In this document: piece by piece, positions 17,067 to 26,917 of the stretch
Position numbering within the stretch: the stretch's first letter is position 1
How the letters are laid out: each line of letters opens with the position of its first letter
DNA from: Candidatus Cloacimonas acidaminovorans str. Evry
Lineage (GTDB): Bacteria; Cloacimonadota; Cloacimonadia; Cloacimonadales; Cloacimonadaceae
Assembly (NCBI RefSeq): GCF_000146065.2
Contig: NC_020449.1
Location: 1,774,654 to 1,838,653, forward strand
Length of the DNA: 64,000 nt
Direction: 5' to 3'
The notes under the pieces: model-generated
Told to the model about the DNA's origin: nothing
Seen by the model: only the letters and a program-made list of their open reading frames with translations
Database searches by the model: none
Translations under genes and position numbers: made by a program

Positions 17067-18095
17067 ATGAAGGGAGAAAGATTAAATAAAGCAAAGTATT
17101 ATTTTATTAAAAAAGAAGTATATCTGATTTTGTTTGGGTATATTATTATGATAATTATTGAGTTATTAATGCTTATAGGTATTTTTCTGGTTCTAAGAAA
17201 AAAATTCCTTGACATTCAATTCAATTCATATTTAATATTCTTATATGCTTTCTTTTTATGGGCAATATTAAATATTATAATTCATTTATTCCCCAGGAAA
17301 AAGTATTCATTAGATATTATTATAAGGCATACGCAAGTTTATTTAACAATTATTATAATATCATTGGGACTTATATCGGGTTTTTCATATCTGATTAGTA
17401 AAAGACCTTTTGTACCAATTCCAGATCTGCAAGGAGGTACCTTTGGTTTTAGCACTTGGAATTGCAAAGCAAGTATAGAGGATATTGAGATTAATTTTCA
17501 GTATCCAGATAGCAATAAAATTATTCATTTAAGTGAAAATCAGTTATATGATAAAAATTTATGGGTTAGTGCCTGGAACCAATTTACACGGGAAGATTCA
17601 ACAGTAATAATAGAAAAAAATCCGAATGGAAAAACTCCCAAAATTATAGTTGATTATGGTGGTGTTTATTTTAATTTGCCTAAGGCAGGCTACAAAGCAA
17701 ATATAAAAAATGCATCTATGACTGGAATAATCAAGTTTTACAAAGCTGAAAAAAATTTATTGGCATACCCTAATTTTGAATTTAGCTTTAGAGTACCTTG
17801 GGATTCTACCGGGAACGAGCCAAGCTCAAAACTTTATATAGGGTTGCAGACCTTTTTCTTTAATCCCGAATGGAGTAAGTGTTATATCCCATTATTAAGC
17901 CTTGCACCTTCAGTACAGCATCATGATTCTAAACAACTAATTAAGAAGAATACAAGATTTACTAAATATAAATTTAACCAACCATACCGATTACATGCAG
18001 TAGTGTTTGATAATAACGCCGAACTATATATAGAAAATATTCAATTTGGAGCTGCGGGGACTCTTTACGAAGGCAAATTTACATCAAAAGAATGA
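17067..18095 (+). CDS. Unrecognised membrane protein
   Basis: 342 residues, not recognised. The first 115 residues hold three strongly hydrophobic segments (about 15-42, 52-73, 90-110) separated by Arg/Lys-rich loops such as LFPRKKY. The rest (about 120-342) is a soluble, beta-rich region with many aromatic and Asn residues, probably outside the membrane. The ATG at 17067 is supported by GGAG seven bases upstream and a good promoter further up. It lies alone next to an insertion sequence, and its codon use is richer in ATA, TTA and AAA than the housekeeping genes nearby. Both points are consistent with horizontal acquisition. No function is proposed. Confidence 0.7.
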   Translation: MKGERLNKAKYYFIKKEVYLILFGYIIMIIIELLMLIGIFLVLRKKFLDIQFNSYLIFLYAFFLWAILNIIIHLFPRKKYSLDIIIRHTQVYLTIIIISLGLISGFSYLISKRPFVPIPDLQGGTFGFSTWNCKASIEDIEINFQYPDSNKIIHLSENQLYDKNLWVSAWNQFTREDSTVIIEKNPNGKTPKIIVDYGGVYFNLPKAGYKANIKNASMTGIIKFYKAEKNLLAYPNFEFSFRVPWDSTGNEPSSKLYIGLQTFFFNPEWSKCYIPLLSLAPSVQHHDSKQLIKKNTRFTKYKFNQPYRLHAVVFDNNAELYIENIQFGAAGTLYEGKFTSKE

Positions 18096-18260
18096 TAATA
18101 GAATCTTTATGTGAATAAATAGGAACTATTGAATTCAATACCAAATTAAGATTAACAGAATATAAAATATGCTTATTATATACTTAGATTGGAACATAAT
18201 TGCAAATTTCAGGAACTGGAAACTAAAAGGCAATGATAAGTTATAGGGCTATAATATGAT

Positions 18261-18440
18261 TTAATTATATATTTTCCCGACGGTTCTATTAATTTCCCTA
18301 AATTCATCATTGAAGGTCTGGATATCGGATAACAAATATTTGGCAGCTTTAGAAAGAGAAATTTCTCCTTTTTTGTAAGGCAAGATAAAACAGTAAAGGA
18401 TAGGTAGTAAAGGAAAAATAGTCCCTATTGATAATTTCTC
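18261..18440 (-). pseudogene. Possible C-terminal remnant of an unknown gene
   Basis: On the minus strand a stop-free 59-codon stretch ends at 18261 and begins directly after a stop at 18441-18443, with no convincing start codon or ribosome binding site. Its translation looks protein-like, with KKGEISLSKAAKYLLSDIQ then TFNDEFREINRTVGKIYN, an amphipathic helical pattern. It may be the tail of a decayed gene. The length is too short to be certain. Confidence 0.3.
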
Positions 18441-18500
18441 TTAAGAGGTGCATATAATTATCAAATAAATGGTAAGGAACCCCGTTATTCCGGAATTCCC

Positions 18501-18554
18501 AAAAAGCCCCAAAGGGCGACACTTTAATAGCGATGGTGGCGTAAGCCCCTCGTT
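18501..18554 (-). repeat. 99-bp-family repeat core, single copy in minus orientation
   Basis: Read on the minus strand it carries the conserved core: CGAGGGGCTTACGCCACC, then ATCGCTATTAAAGTGTCGCC, then the hairpin GCCCTTTGGGGC with a T run. The same core forms arrays at 19.7, 35.9 and 58.7 kb. Confidence 0.8.
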
Positions 18555-18590
18555 AAAATGAGAATACCAATTATTTTTATCTTCTTTTTT

Positions 18591-18735
18591 TATCTTATCT
18601 GCACCCAAAATTTCTGGGATGTCGGAGTGTTGACGTCCTCGTCAACCCCCTCTTACGCTGTATATCAATACCGATAATTTTGCAGTAACGATAAGATAAG
18701 GTCTCTTATGGACGGCGAGGACACCGTTTTTCCGG
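18591..18735. repeat. Potentially structured palindromic block
   Basis: TTATCTTATC (18591-18600) is matched by GATAAGATAA (18690-18699). Inside lies a perfect hairpin GTTGACG-TCCT-CGTCAAC (about 18632-18649), and just outside is a related GGACGGCGAGGACACCG. It could be a structured RNA or a small mobile repeat. No gene is visible in it. Confidence 0.45.
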
Positions 18736-18874
18736 CATTTTACAAAAGCCAAAGGTGGGTTTTCAAGAGTGTTTACTCTAAATTTACCTAATTTATCCCG
18801 GTTTCTTAATTATTTGTATTTTCCCTTTTTTCTTTTTCATATTAACAAGTGATTATTTTAATAGGAAAAAAGTA

Positions 18875-19318
18875 CTAAATTTCATTATCCAGATACTGAT
18901 AGCCCGGAACTTTGGGTAGTAAATCATCTTCCACAGCATTTTTTACCGAACGGCAGGGTAATTGCTGTTCCAGGATTTGGGTTTTGGTGATAGTTTTCAG
19001 GTTCACCTGTTCCGGATATTTAGCTTGCATTGCCCACAGCATTTTCACAAAAAGAGAATACCAGGAGGGCACACGCACGCTATCATCCCTATCTCTCAAA
19101 AGGTTCAGGTAATTTTTAAAATCGCTGCGATATGCATCCGAAGGGTTGATGGCTTTAATTTGTTTGGCGATGGCAGCATATTCCAGGTTCTTTTCCTGGA
19201 TTGGCATTTGGGGAGCTCGCCGCATCAAAGTCCGTTTCAAGCGGGGATGATAATAATATATAGCACCATCCAGCTTGCCGGAAAATCCCTTTATTCCTTC
19301 TTTAACAGTTACTTTCAT
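18875..19318 (-). CDS. Small conserved-looking protein of unknown function
   Basis: 147 residues from ATG 19318, chosen because GGAGG lies at 19324-19328; an ATG at 19330 precedes that site. It is basic at the N-terminus with the striking segment GAIYYYHPRLKRTLMRRAPQ, followed by helical, charged sequence with NLLRDRDDS, a WYSLFVKMLW motif, and a C-terminus LPKVPGYQYLDNEI. There are no membrane segments or signal peptide. The composition looks like a genuine protein and translation signals are good. From memory, similar YYYHPRL-type proteins occur in Cloacimonadota, but this is uncertain and no function is known to me. Confidence 0.7.
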   Translation of the reverse strand: MKVTVKEGIKGFSGKLDGAIYYYHPRLKRTLMRRAPQMPIQEKNLEYAAIAKQIKAINPSDAYRSDFKNYLNLLRDRDDSVRVPSWYSLFVKMLWAMQAKYPEQVNLKTITKTQILEQQLPCRSVKNAVEDDLLPKVPGYQYLDNEI

Positions 19319-19330
19319 TATAACCTCCAT

Positions 19331-20025
19331 AATTTTTGGGTCATTTTATTTTCTTGCTTAAAACTGTCAATCAATTCTTTATCTGCCCTTAATCACTCCT
19401 TAATAATTAACGCTTGATTAAGGTTAGATTAACGAATAATATACGGTCTTGAATAAAGGGTAATATGATTTTTACTAGGATATGCAATATAGAGAATTAA
19501 GTTAGTAAAGCCATTTTTGTAATAGTATGTTTGCATCCGGTATAAAAATATGTATAATGAATTATAAAGATGCTTAGGAAAGGTAGTAACATTATTTGAT
19601 TCCAGCATCGGGAACCTGATTTATTTAAAGGTTTGTTCCTTATACTTTTACAATTGAAGATTCAAGGGTAAAGTGAAAATTGCCTATATTAGTTAATTTG
19701 GACTGTTTACACCACCTTCTACATTATTGTATCGCCCTTTGGGGCTTTTGGCAGAGGGCTAAGAGCGGAGAGCAGAGAGCGTTTTTCCCATTTTTAACGA
19801 GGGGCTTACGCCACCATCGCTATTAAAGTGTCGTCCTACGGGCTTTTAAAAAATCTCAACCTTCTCAACCCTCTAAACCTTCTCAACCTTTTTTTACGAG
19901 GGGTTTACACCACCATCGCTATCATTGTATCGCCCTACGGGCTTTTTTGCAAATATTGTTTTTTAAAATCCCATAAATCCCTTTTATCCTGTTCATCCCT
20001 AATCTATTTTATTTTTTTATTCTGT
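19331..20025. other. Non-coding stretch with repeats
   Basis: No credible gene is present. The stretch 19331-19690 is AT-rich with nothing recognised. The stretch 19699-19950 holds three cores of the 99-bp repeat family. A short open frame at 19828-20106 is generated by the repeats and is not believed. The rest up to 20025 is low-complexity T/C-rich sequence. Confidence 0.6.
19699..19950 (+). repeat. 99-bp-period repeat array, three cores
   Basis: Cores begin at 19699 (degenerate start), 19798 and 19897, exactly 99 bases apart. Each has TTACGCCACC or TTTACACCACC, a GTGTCGCC or TATCGCC block and a GCCC-loop-GGGC hairpin followed by T residues. The first interval contains GGCAGAGGGCTAAGAGCGG. 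The second has an unrelated CTCAACC microsatellite, yet the spacing is unchanged. Confidence 0.85.
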
Positions 20026-20748
20026 TCATTTCATATCTATTTTATTCTCTTCTTCAGCCATTCCGAAAAGTTCCGGATTATCTTTCATAAACTGTTTATG
20101 CAATGACCAAAAAGCCGAATCCTCATCCTTTCTTCTCTTCAAATGAAAATATCCTATCAAAGAGACAACATACGCGCCAATAGCATCTATAATCAAGTCC
20201 TTCATTGTATCTTTAACCCCTAAACGAGTGTCAAAAAAACCGTAGACCTTTTCCAAATTCCGCGCTTTTTGCATATCCACCCCAAAAATGGCATCAATGG
20301 TATATTCCAAAATTTCCCATAAGGCACAAACCATTATCGCAAAACAGAAACTAAAAAGCGCCATAAATTTCGGACTTAATTTCATATCTACCTTATAATC
20401 CTTATTCATAGAATAAATTAAAATAAAACCTGAATAACTTAAAATTACCGCGGATGCCGTATGCAACATCCTGTCCCACCAGCGATAACGATAAAAATAA
20501 CGGTGAATTTCTCCCAAGTACATTGAGGCAAATATAAATAGTAAAATTATGATTTGCATGGAAGTAGGAATTGTTATAGCAATTCTTTTTTCCAGCACCG
20601 TCGGTAACATAAACAGCAACAAAGTCATTACCGCTGACCAAAGTGTCTCCCATTGCCTCAAATAAAGGTTGTAGCCAATAACTAAACAGGTTAACAGCAT
20701 AAAGAAATAGCGCAGATATTTTTCTAACTTTTTCGGGTCTATCCTCAT
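20026..20748 (-). CDS. Polytopic membrane protein, DUF2238/YjdF-like
   Basis: 240 residues from ATG 20748, supported by AGGAG about 9 bases upstream. The longer open frame upstream is only a dRS3-like repeat read as protein. About six hydrophobic segments cover residues 15-200. Conserved-looking polar residues sit at the membrane edges: DRMLHTASA, WEILEYTID and DTMKDLIIDAIGA, which fit the DUF2238 (YjdF) family pattern. The function of that family is not established. The C-terminal 35 residues are charged and cytoplasmic. It stands alone between repeat regions and downstream of nothing obvious. Confidence 0.7.
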   Translation of the reverse strand: MRIDPKKLEKYLRYFFMLLTCLVIGYNLYLRQWETLWSAVMTLLLFMLPTVLEKRIAITIPTSMQIIILLFIFASMYLGEIHRYFYRYRWWDRMLHTASAVILSYSGFILIYSMNKDYKVDMKLSPKFMALFSFCFAIMVCALWEILEYTIDAIFGVDMQKARNLEKVYGFFDTRLGVKDTMKDLIIDAIGAYVVSLIGYFHLKRRKDEDSAFWSLHKQFMKDNPELFGMAEEENKIDMK

Positions 20749-20790
20749 TGTTCCATCTCCTAATGTCATTTTACTATTGATAAATGTCTT

Positions 20791-20992
20791 GTCATTCCCA
20801 CGAAAGCAGAAATCCAAACAATATTTAATATAATAACTTTCTTTTCAATTTGATAAATAAATGTTCCAATCTTTTTTAGCGCATTTATAATAATTTGTAA
20901 CCAGTTGTCAAGCTAAAGATTCATCACCTTCCTTTCTAATGTGAATTTTGAAGGAAAATTCCTTTGTCATTCCGCAAAAGCAGGAATCTGGA
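20791..20992. repeat. Two dRS3-like palindromic repeats
   Basis: GTCATTCCCACGAAAGCAG (from 20791) and TTTGTCATTCCGCAAAAGC (from 20963), each ending in AATC-C/T-GGA, have the layout of the ATTCC-N-GGAAT repeats known in Neisseria as dRS3. Further copies in the opposite orientation are at 26831-26860 and 32197-32226. Confidence 0.6.
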
Positions 20993-21210
20993 CAAGTTCT
21001 GTCAAAATAACTGTATTTTCAATAGGGAAATTATATTATAGGACAATGCGATTTATCCCTTTTCTTTGTTTCTTCCTAACTCGCTACCCATCATCAACCC
21101 ATCCAAAATGATGAGTGGATGATAGGTGCATCATTGGTTGATTATGTGTTGATGGCAAGGACGGAAAGGTCTTGAGGTCTTTAGAAAAGCAAAACGAAAA
21201 AAGACGCAAG

Positions 21211-21282
21211 TCAGGAGTCGTCACTGCCATCAAAAATTATACATAACCCACAAATTCATTTGCAGTGAGGACTCGTGACGAC
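21211..21282 (+). repeat. Constant-arm hairpin element, copy 1
   Basis: Arm GAGTCGTCACTGC (21215-21227) pairs with GCAGTGAGGACTC (21262-21274) at 12 of 13 positions around a 34-base loop, flanked by GTCAG on the left and GTGACGAC on the right. The second copy at 35829-35903 has identical outer sequence but a different inner stem and loop. Confidence 0.7.
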
Positions 21283-21287
21283 AAAAA

Positions 21288-21412
21288 GATAGAATGCAGA
21301 AAACTGGATCAACCGGATTAAAATGTAATGATTATTATTAAATAATACTCTGCGAAATCTGCGTAAACTAAATTTTTTATCTGTGTTATTCGTGAAATCT
21401 GTGAGAGATAAA
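21288..21412. repeat. Dispersed intergenic repeat (ATCTGTG family), copy 3
   Basis: It opens with GAATGCAGAAAACTGGATCA and closes with TTTTTATCTGTGTTATTCGT then GAAATCTGTGAGAG, the same end blocks as the copies at 1667-1806 and 6524-6642. Confidence 0.75.
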
Positions 21413-21524
21413 GTTTAAGGTCATCACTAATCATAGGTGGCACCAAAGATATCGTAAAGAATAAAATCATAAGGGTGCAAATTAAAACTCTCTACTTCTC
21501 GACTCCAAAAAATTCGCCGTTAGC

Positions 21525-21640
21525 GATGGCGGCGACCTACTCTTCCACACAGTTGCCCGTGCAGTACCATCGGCGCAGACAAGCTTAACTGCTGTGTTCG
21601 GAATGGGAACAGGTGTACCCTTGCTGCTATAACCACCATC
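21525..21640 (-). rRNA. rrf: 5S ribosomal RNA
   Basis: Read on the minus strand it shows the standard 5S core: CCCATTCCGAACACAGCAGT, GATGGTACTGCA and GAGTAGGTCGCCGCC. Its ends form a stem (GCGATGG with CCATCGC). The stem continues outward to a perfect 13-base helix CCGTTAGCGATGG/CCATCGCTAACGG, followed by a T run, which may serve both processing and termination. It is the last gene of the operon. Confidence 0.93.
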
Positions 21641-21847
21641 GCTAACGGCGGAAAAGGTCTAAAAGTAAACAGGTCATTAGCAATAGTATTCCGTGAGGAG
21701 AGATATCAGGCACAAAGAGTAAAATAAAAGGTGAAAGCCAATTGAGTTATTAGTATTACTCGGCTCAACGCATTACTGCGCTTACACCTGTAACCTATCA
21801 AGGTTGTCGTCTCCAACCTCTCTATAGGGAAATCTTATCTCGGAGCT

Positions 21848-21880
<33 letters not shown>

Positions 21881-21998
21881 TAACCGAACTTGGCTACCCG
21901 GCAATGCAATTGGCATCACAACCGGTACACCAGAGGTTCGTCCACACCGGTCCTCTCGTACTAAATGCAGTGCTCCTCAAATTTCCTGCGCCCACGAA

Positions 21999-22045
<47 letters not shown>

Positions 22046-22048
22046 ACT

Positions 22049-22099
<51 letters not shown>

Positions 22100-22155
22100 A
22101 GTTGAGCCGACATCGAGGTGCCAAACACCGCCGTCGATATGAACTCTTGGGCGGT

Positions 22156-22188
<33 letters not shown>

Positions 22189-22351
22189 TTTGAGCAACGG
22201 CCCTTCCATTCAGAACCGCCGGATCACTAAGACCTGGTTTCCCACCTGCTCGACCCGTCGGTCTCGCAGTTAAGCTCCCTTATACCTTTGCGCTCTATGG
22301 CTGATTACCAACCAGCCGGAGGGAACCTTGGTAAGCCTCCGTTACTCTTTC

Positions 22352-22387
<36 letters not shown>

Positions 22388-22526
22388 ATGTCCAATAGTT
22401 GCTCTATCGTTAGTAAATCAATACAATAAGGGTGGTATTTCAACGCTGGCTCCGCGCACACTGGCGTGCACGCCTCATAGCCTCCCACCTATCCTACACA
22501 TACTGCACCAATTTACAATGCCAAGC

Positions 22527-22557
<31 letters not shown>

Positions 22558-22627
22558 GTTCGCGGGTAAGCGGCATCTTCACCGCTACTTCAATTTCACC
22601 GAGTCCCTGGTTGAGACAGCGCCCAAA

Positions 22628-22721
<94 letters not shown>

Positions 22722-22734
22722 ATTTCGAAGCTTC

Positions 22735-22830
22735 GCCTGCACTAATTTCACCATCTCTCACATTCATTATACATTGTAAATTATACATTCTTCACTTTTC
22801 CCTCTTCACAATGATAAAATTAGTGCAGGC
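22735..22830 (-). other. Helix 68 insertion in 23S (possible intervening sequence)
   Basis: Perfect 14-base arms GCCTGCACTAATTT (22735-22748) and AAATTAGTGCAGGC (22817-22830) enclose 68 AT-rich bases. It sits just 5' of the GAAGCCCCGGTAAACGG block in RNA sense, corresponding to helix 68, which is short in E. coli. The loop contains repeated TTATACATT units that look like intergenic repeat material. Excision by RNase III would fragment the rRNA; this is inference. Confidence 0.7.
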
Positions 22831-24139
22831 TAACCTCTCCACTTAACCTTCCGGCACCGGGCAGGTGTCAGTCTATATACCGTGGCTTTCGCCTTCGCAT
22901 AGACCTGTGTTTTTGATAAACAGTCGCTTGGGCCTATTCACTGCGGCCCCCTCTCGCTCATAGCGCTGACTAATCACGATAACGGGGCACCCCTTCTCCC
23001 GAAGTTACGGGGTAATTTTGCCTAGTTCCTTAACCAGAGTTCACTCGAACACCTTAGGATACTCTCCTCGCCCACCTGTGTCGGTTTGCGGTACGGTCTG
23101 AATATTGATTAACGCTAGAAGCTATTTCTCGGCAACGTCTCTAAACAAGCTTTACGGCTTACGCCTCGTCCTGCATCTCGGAATATTTGTGGAACGGATT
23201 TACCTGCCCCACTTCCTACCTGCATTCAACAGCTATTCCAACAGCTGTCCTTGCAGCACCGTCGCGTCACTCCTTCACTCAATACTCAGGTTCAGGATTA
23301 TTAACCTGATTCCCATCAGCTTCGCCTTATCGCTATACCTTAGGGACCGACTAACCCTGAGCAGATTAACTTTACTCAGGAATCCTTGGGCTTATGGTGT
23401 GCGGGTTTCTCACCCGCATTATCGTTACTCATGCCAACATGGTCTCTTGTGCCCGCTCCAGCATATCTCACAATACACCTTCTGCGCAAACACAATGCTC
23501 TCCTACCACTCACATATATATGCAAGTCCGCAGCTTCGGCAAGATACTTCAGTCCCGATTATCTTCGGTGCCCTACCACTCGACCAGTGAGCTGTTACGC
23601 ACTCTTTAAATCATGGCTGCTTCTAAGCCAAGATCCTGGCTGTCTGGGCAATTGAACATCCTTACGCACTAAGTATCTATTTCGGGGCCTTAGCTGACAG
23701 TCTGGGTTGTTCCCCTCTCGCACGCGAACCTTATCGCCCGCGCCCTGTCTCCCAGTGAGCAATTATCGGCATTCGGAGTTTGATTGGGTTCAGTAAGCGT
23801 GTAAGCCCCCTAGCCCATTCAGTGCTCTACCTCCAATAATCTCCACTGAGGCCATACCTAAATATGTTTCGGAGAGAACCAGCTATCTCCAGGTTTGTTT
23901 GGCCTTTCACCCCTACCCACAGTTCCTCCACCGCCTTTTCAACGACGGTTGGTGCGGTCCTCCAGTTGGTTTTACCCAACTTTCAACCTGACCATAGGTA
24001 GATCACCTGGTTTCGGGTCTAATACCATAAACTTATACGCCCTCTTCGGACTCGCTTTCGCTACGGCTACATACCTCTAATACTTAACCTCGCTTATGAC
24101 ATTAACTCGTTGGCTCATTATGCAAAAGGCACGCCATCA

Positions 24140-24212
24140 CAGGCGTCAACTATTGAAAGTTAATAGCTGAGAATGACCTCTCAACCTCCCAACTTCCAAT
24201 AGTTGACGCCTG
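24140..24212 (-). other. Helix 25 insertion in 23S (possible intervening sequence)
   Basis: Arms at 24140-24161 and 24191-24212 pair at 21 of 22 positions (CAGGCGTCAACTATTG on the left arm), with a 29-base loop. The flanking 23S sequence places it in helix 25, the classic location of 23S intervening sequences in other bacteria. Confidence 0.7.
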
Positions 24213-24839
24213 CTCTGACCGCTTGTAAGCACAAGGTTTCAGGTTCTATTTCACTCCCCTCCCGGGGTGCTTTTCACCTTTCCCTCACGGTACTGCTACG
24301 CTATCAGTCACCAAATGTATTTTGCCTTACGAGATGGTCCTCGCAGATTCACCCAGGATTTCTCGTGCCCCGGGCTACTCGGGATCCAGCTACCAAATAT
24401 TACCTATTTCAACTACGGGACTGTCACCCCCTCCGGTCGACCTTTCCAGATCGGTTCGTCTATAAGTAATATCCAGACAACGCTGTCCCTCTACCCCGGC
24501 CTTAAGACCGGTTTAGGCATCTTCCCCGTTCGTTCGCCACTACTGAGGGAATCATTCTTATTTTCTCTTCCTGGCGCTACTAAGATGTTTCAGTTCACGC
24601 CGTTCGCCTTCCTCGCGGAATGACAGGTCTTCCACCTGCCAGGTTGCCCCATTCGGATATCCCCGGGTCTAAGCTCGCTTACAGCTCACCGAGGCTTTTC
24701 GCAGTTCGCCACGTCCTTCTTCGCCATTTGGTGCTTAGGCATCCACCTTGTGCCCTTTTTGCTTTCACCATATAATTTATCCTCTGTGTCTTGTTACTCT
24801 CTCACTCACGGATACACACTATATAACTTCTAAAAGAAC

Positions 24840-24917
<78 letters not shown>

Positions 24918-24992
24918 GAGCTCATAAAAAAAAATAAAAAGATAAATAGAGTGGCAAGGAGAAAGTTCATCTTGTCTGTTATAACACCTTAT

Positions 24993-26595
<1,603 letters not shown>

Positions 26596-26700
26596 ACTAA
26601 AATGATTGTAAAAACTGACAAGAGCTTCTTTCTCACTTGCGCACTCTATATAATGGATAAAAGAACATCTTTGCCCCGCTAATGCAGAGCAGGTTGTGCC

Positions 26701-26728
26701 ATCCTTAAAAAGACAGTTTTTTTGTCAA
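26701..26728 (-). promoter_or_regulatory. Candidate rRNA operon promoter
   Basis: On the minus strand TTGACA (26723-26728) is followed after 16 bases by TAAGGAT (26701-26707), a poor -10. The transcript would start about 100 bases before 16S. The -35 match is perfect but the -10 is weak, so the call is tentative. Confidence 0.35.
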
Positions 26729-26830
26729 CCGCTTTTTTTTAGCTACCAGAAAAATTCCTCTCCACCTTAACCTAATTATATTATAATGCAGTTCCTTAGA
26801 AAAGCAAATTATTTTTTATTGGATAATGTA

Positions 26831-26860
26831 TGGATTCCAGCTTTCATAGGAATGACAAAG
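26831..26860. repeat. dRS3-like palindromic repeat
   Basis: TGGATTCCAGCTTTCATAGG followed by AATGACAAAG: ATTCC and GGAAT arms around a short loop. It is related to the copies at 20791, 20963 and 32197. Confidence 0.6.
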
Positions 26861-26917
26861 AAATTTTCGCCCTAAAATGGTATACTGAAATAGAATAGCA
26901 GCTTAACTTGAAAAAGT

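Larger units (their letters stand above)
18096..18874. other. Gene-poor stretch with a coding remnant and structured repeats
   Basis: No intact gene is seen. It holds a possible gene remnant on the minus strand (18261-18440), a single minus-oriented copy of the 99-bp repeat family (18501-18554) and a potential hairpin-rich block (18591-18735). The rest is unstructured AT-rich sequence. Confidence 0.6.
20993..21514. other. Non-coding region downstream of the rRNA operon
   Basis: No gene is seen. It holds a constant-arm hairpin element (21211-21281), an ATCTGTG-family repeat (21288-21412) and a CATC-rich block (about 21085-21160) with self-complementary CATCATC and GATGATG runs. The bases next to 5S are unremarkable. 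Confidence 0.55.
26596..26917. other. rRNA operon leader and upstream spacer
   Basis: The rRNA leader occupies roughly 26596-26730 on the minus strand. The remainder up to the end of the secreted-protein gene is AT-rich and holds one dRS3-like palindrome (26831-26860). No gene is visible. Confidence 0.6.

Noticed and set aside
19828-20106. 92-codon open frame with LNLLNPLNLLN-type peptide
   Set aside because: It is a CTCAACC microsatellite and 99-bp repeat read as protein; another such frame at 29971-30174 has the same origin.
21636-21650. Twelve-base match between the 5S end (CCACCATCGCTA) and the 99-bp repeat core
   Set aside because: It may be chance in short sequence; no wider similarity to 5S rRNA is seen in the repeats.
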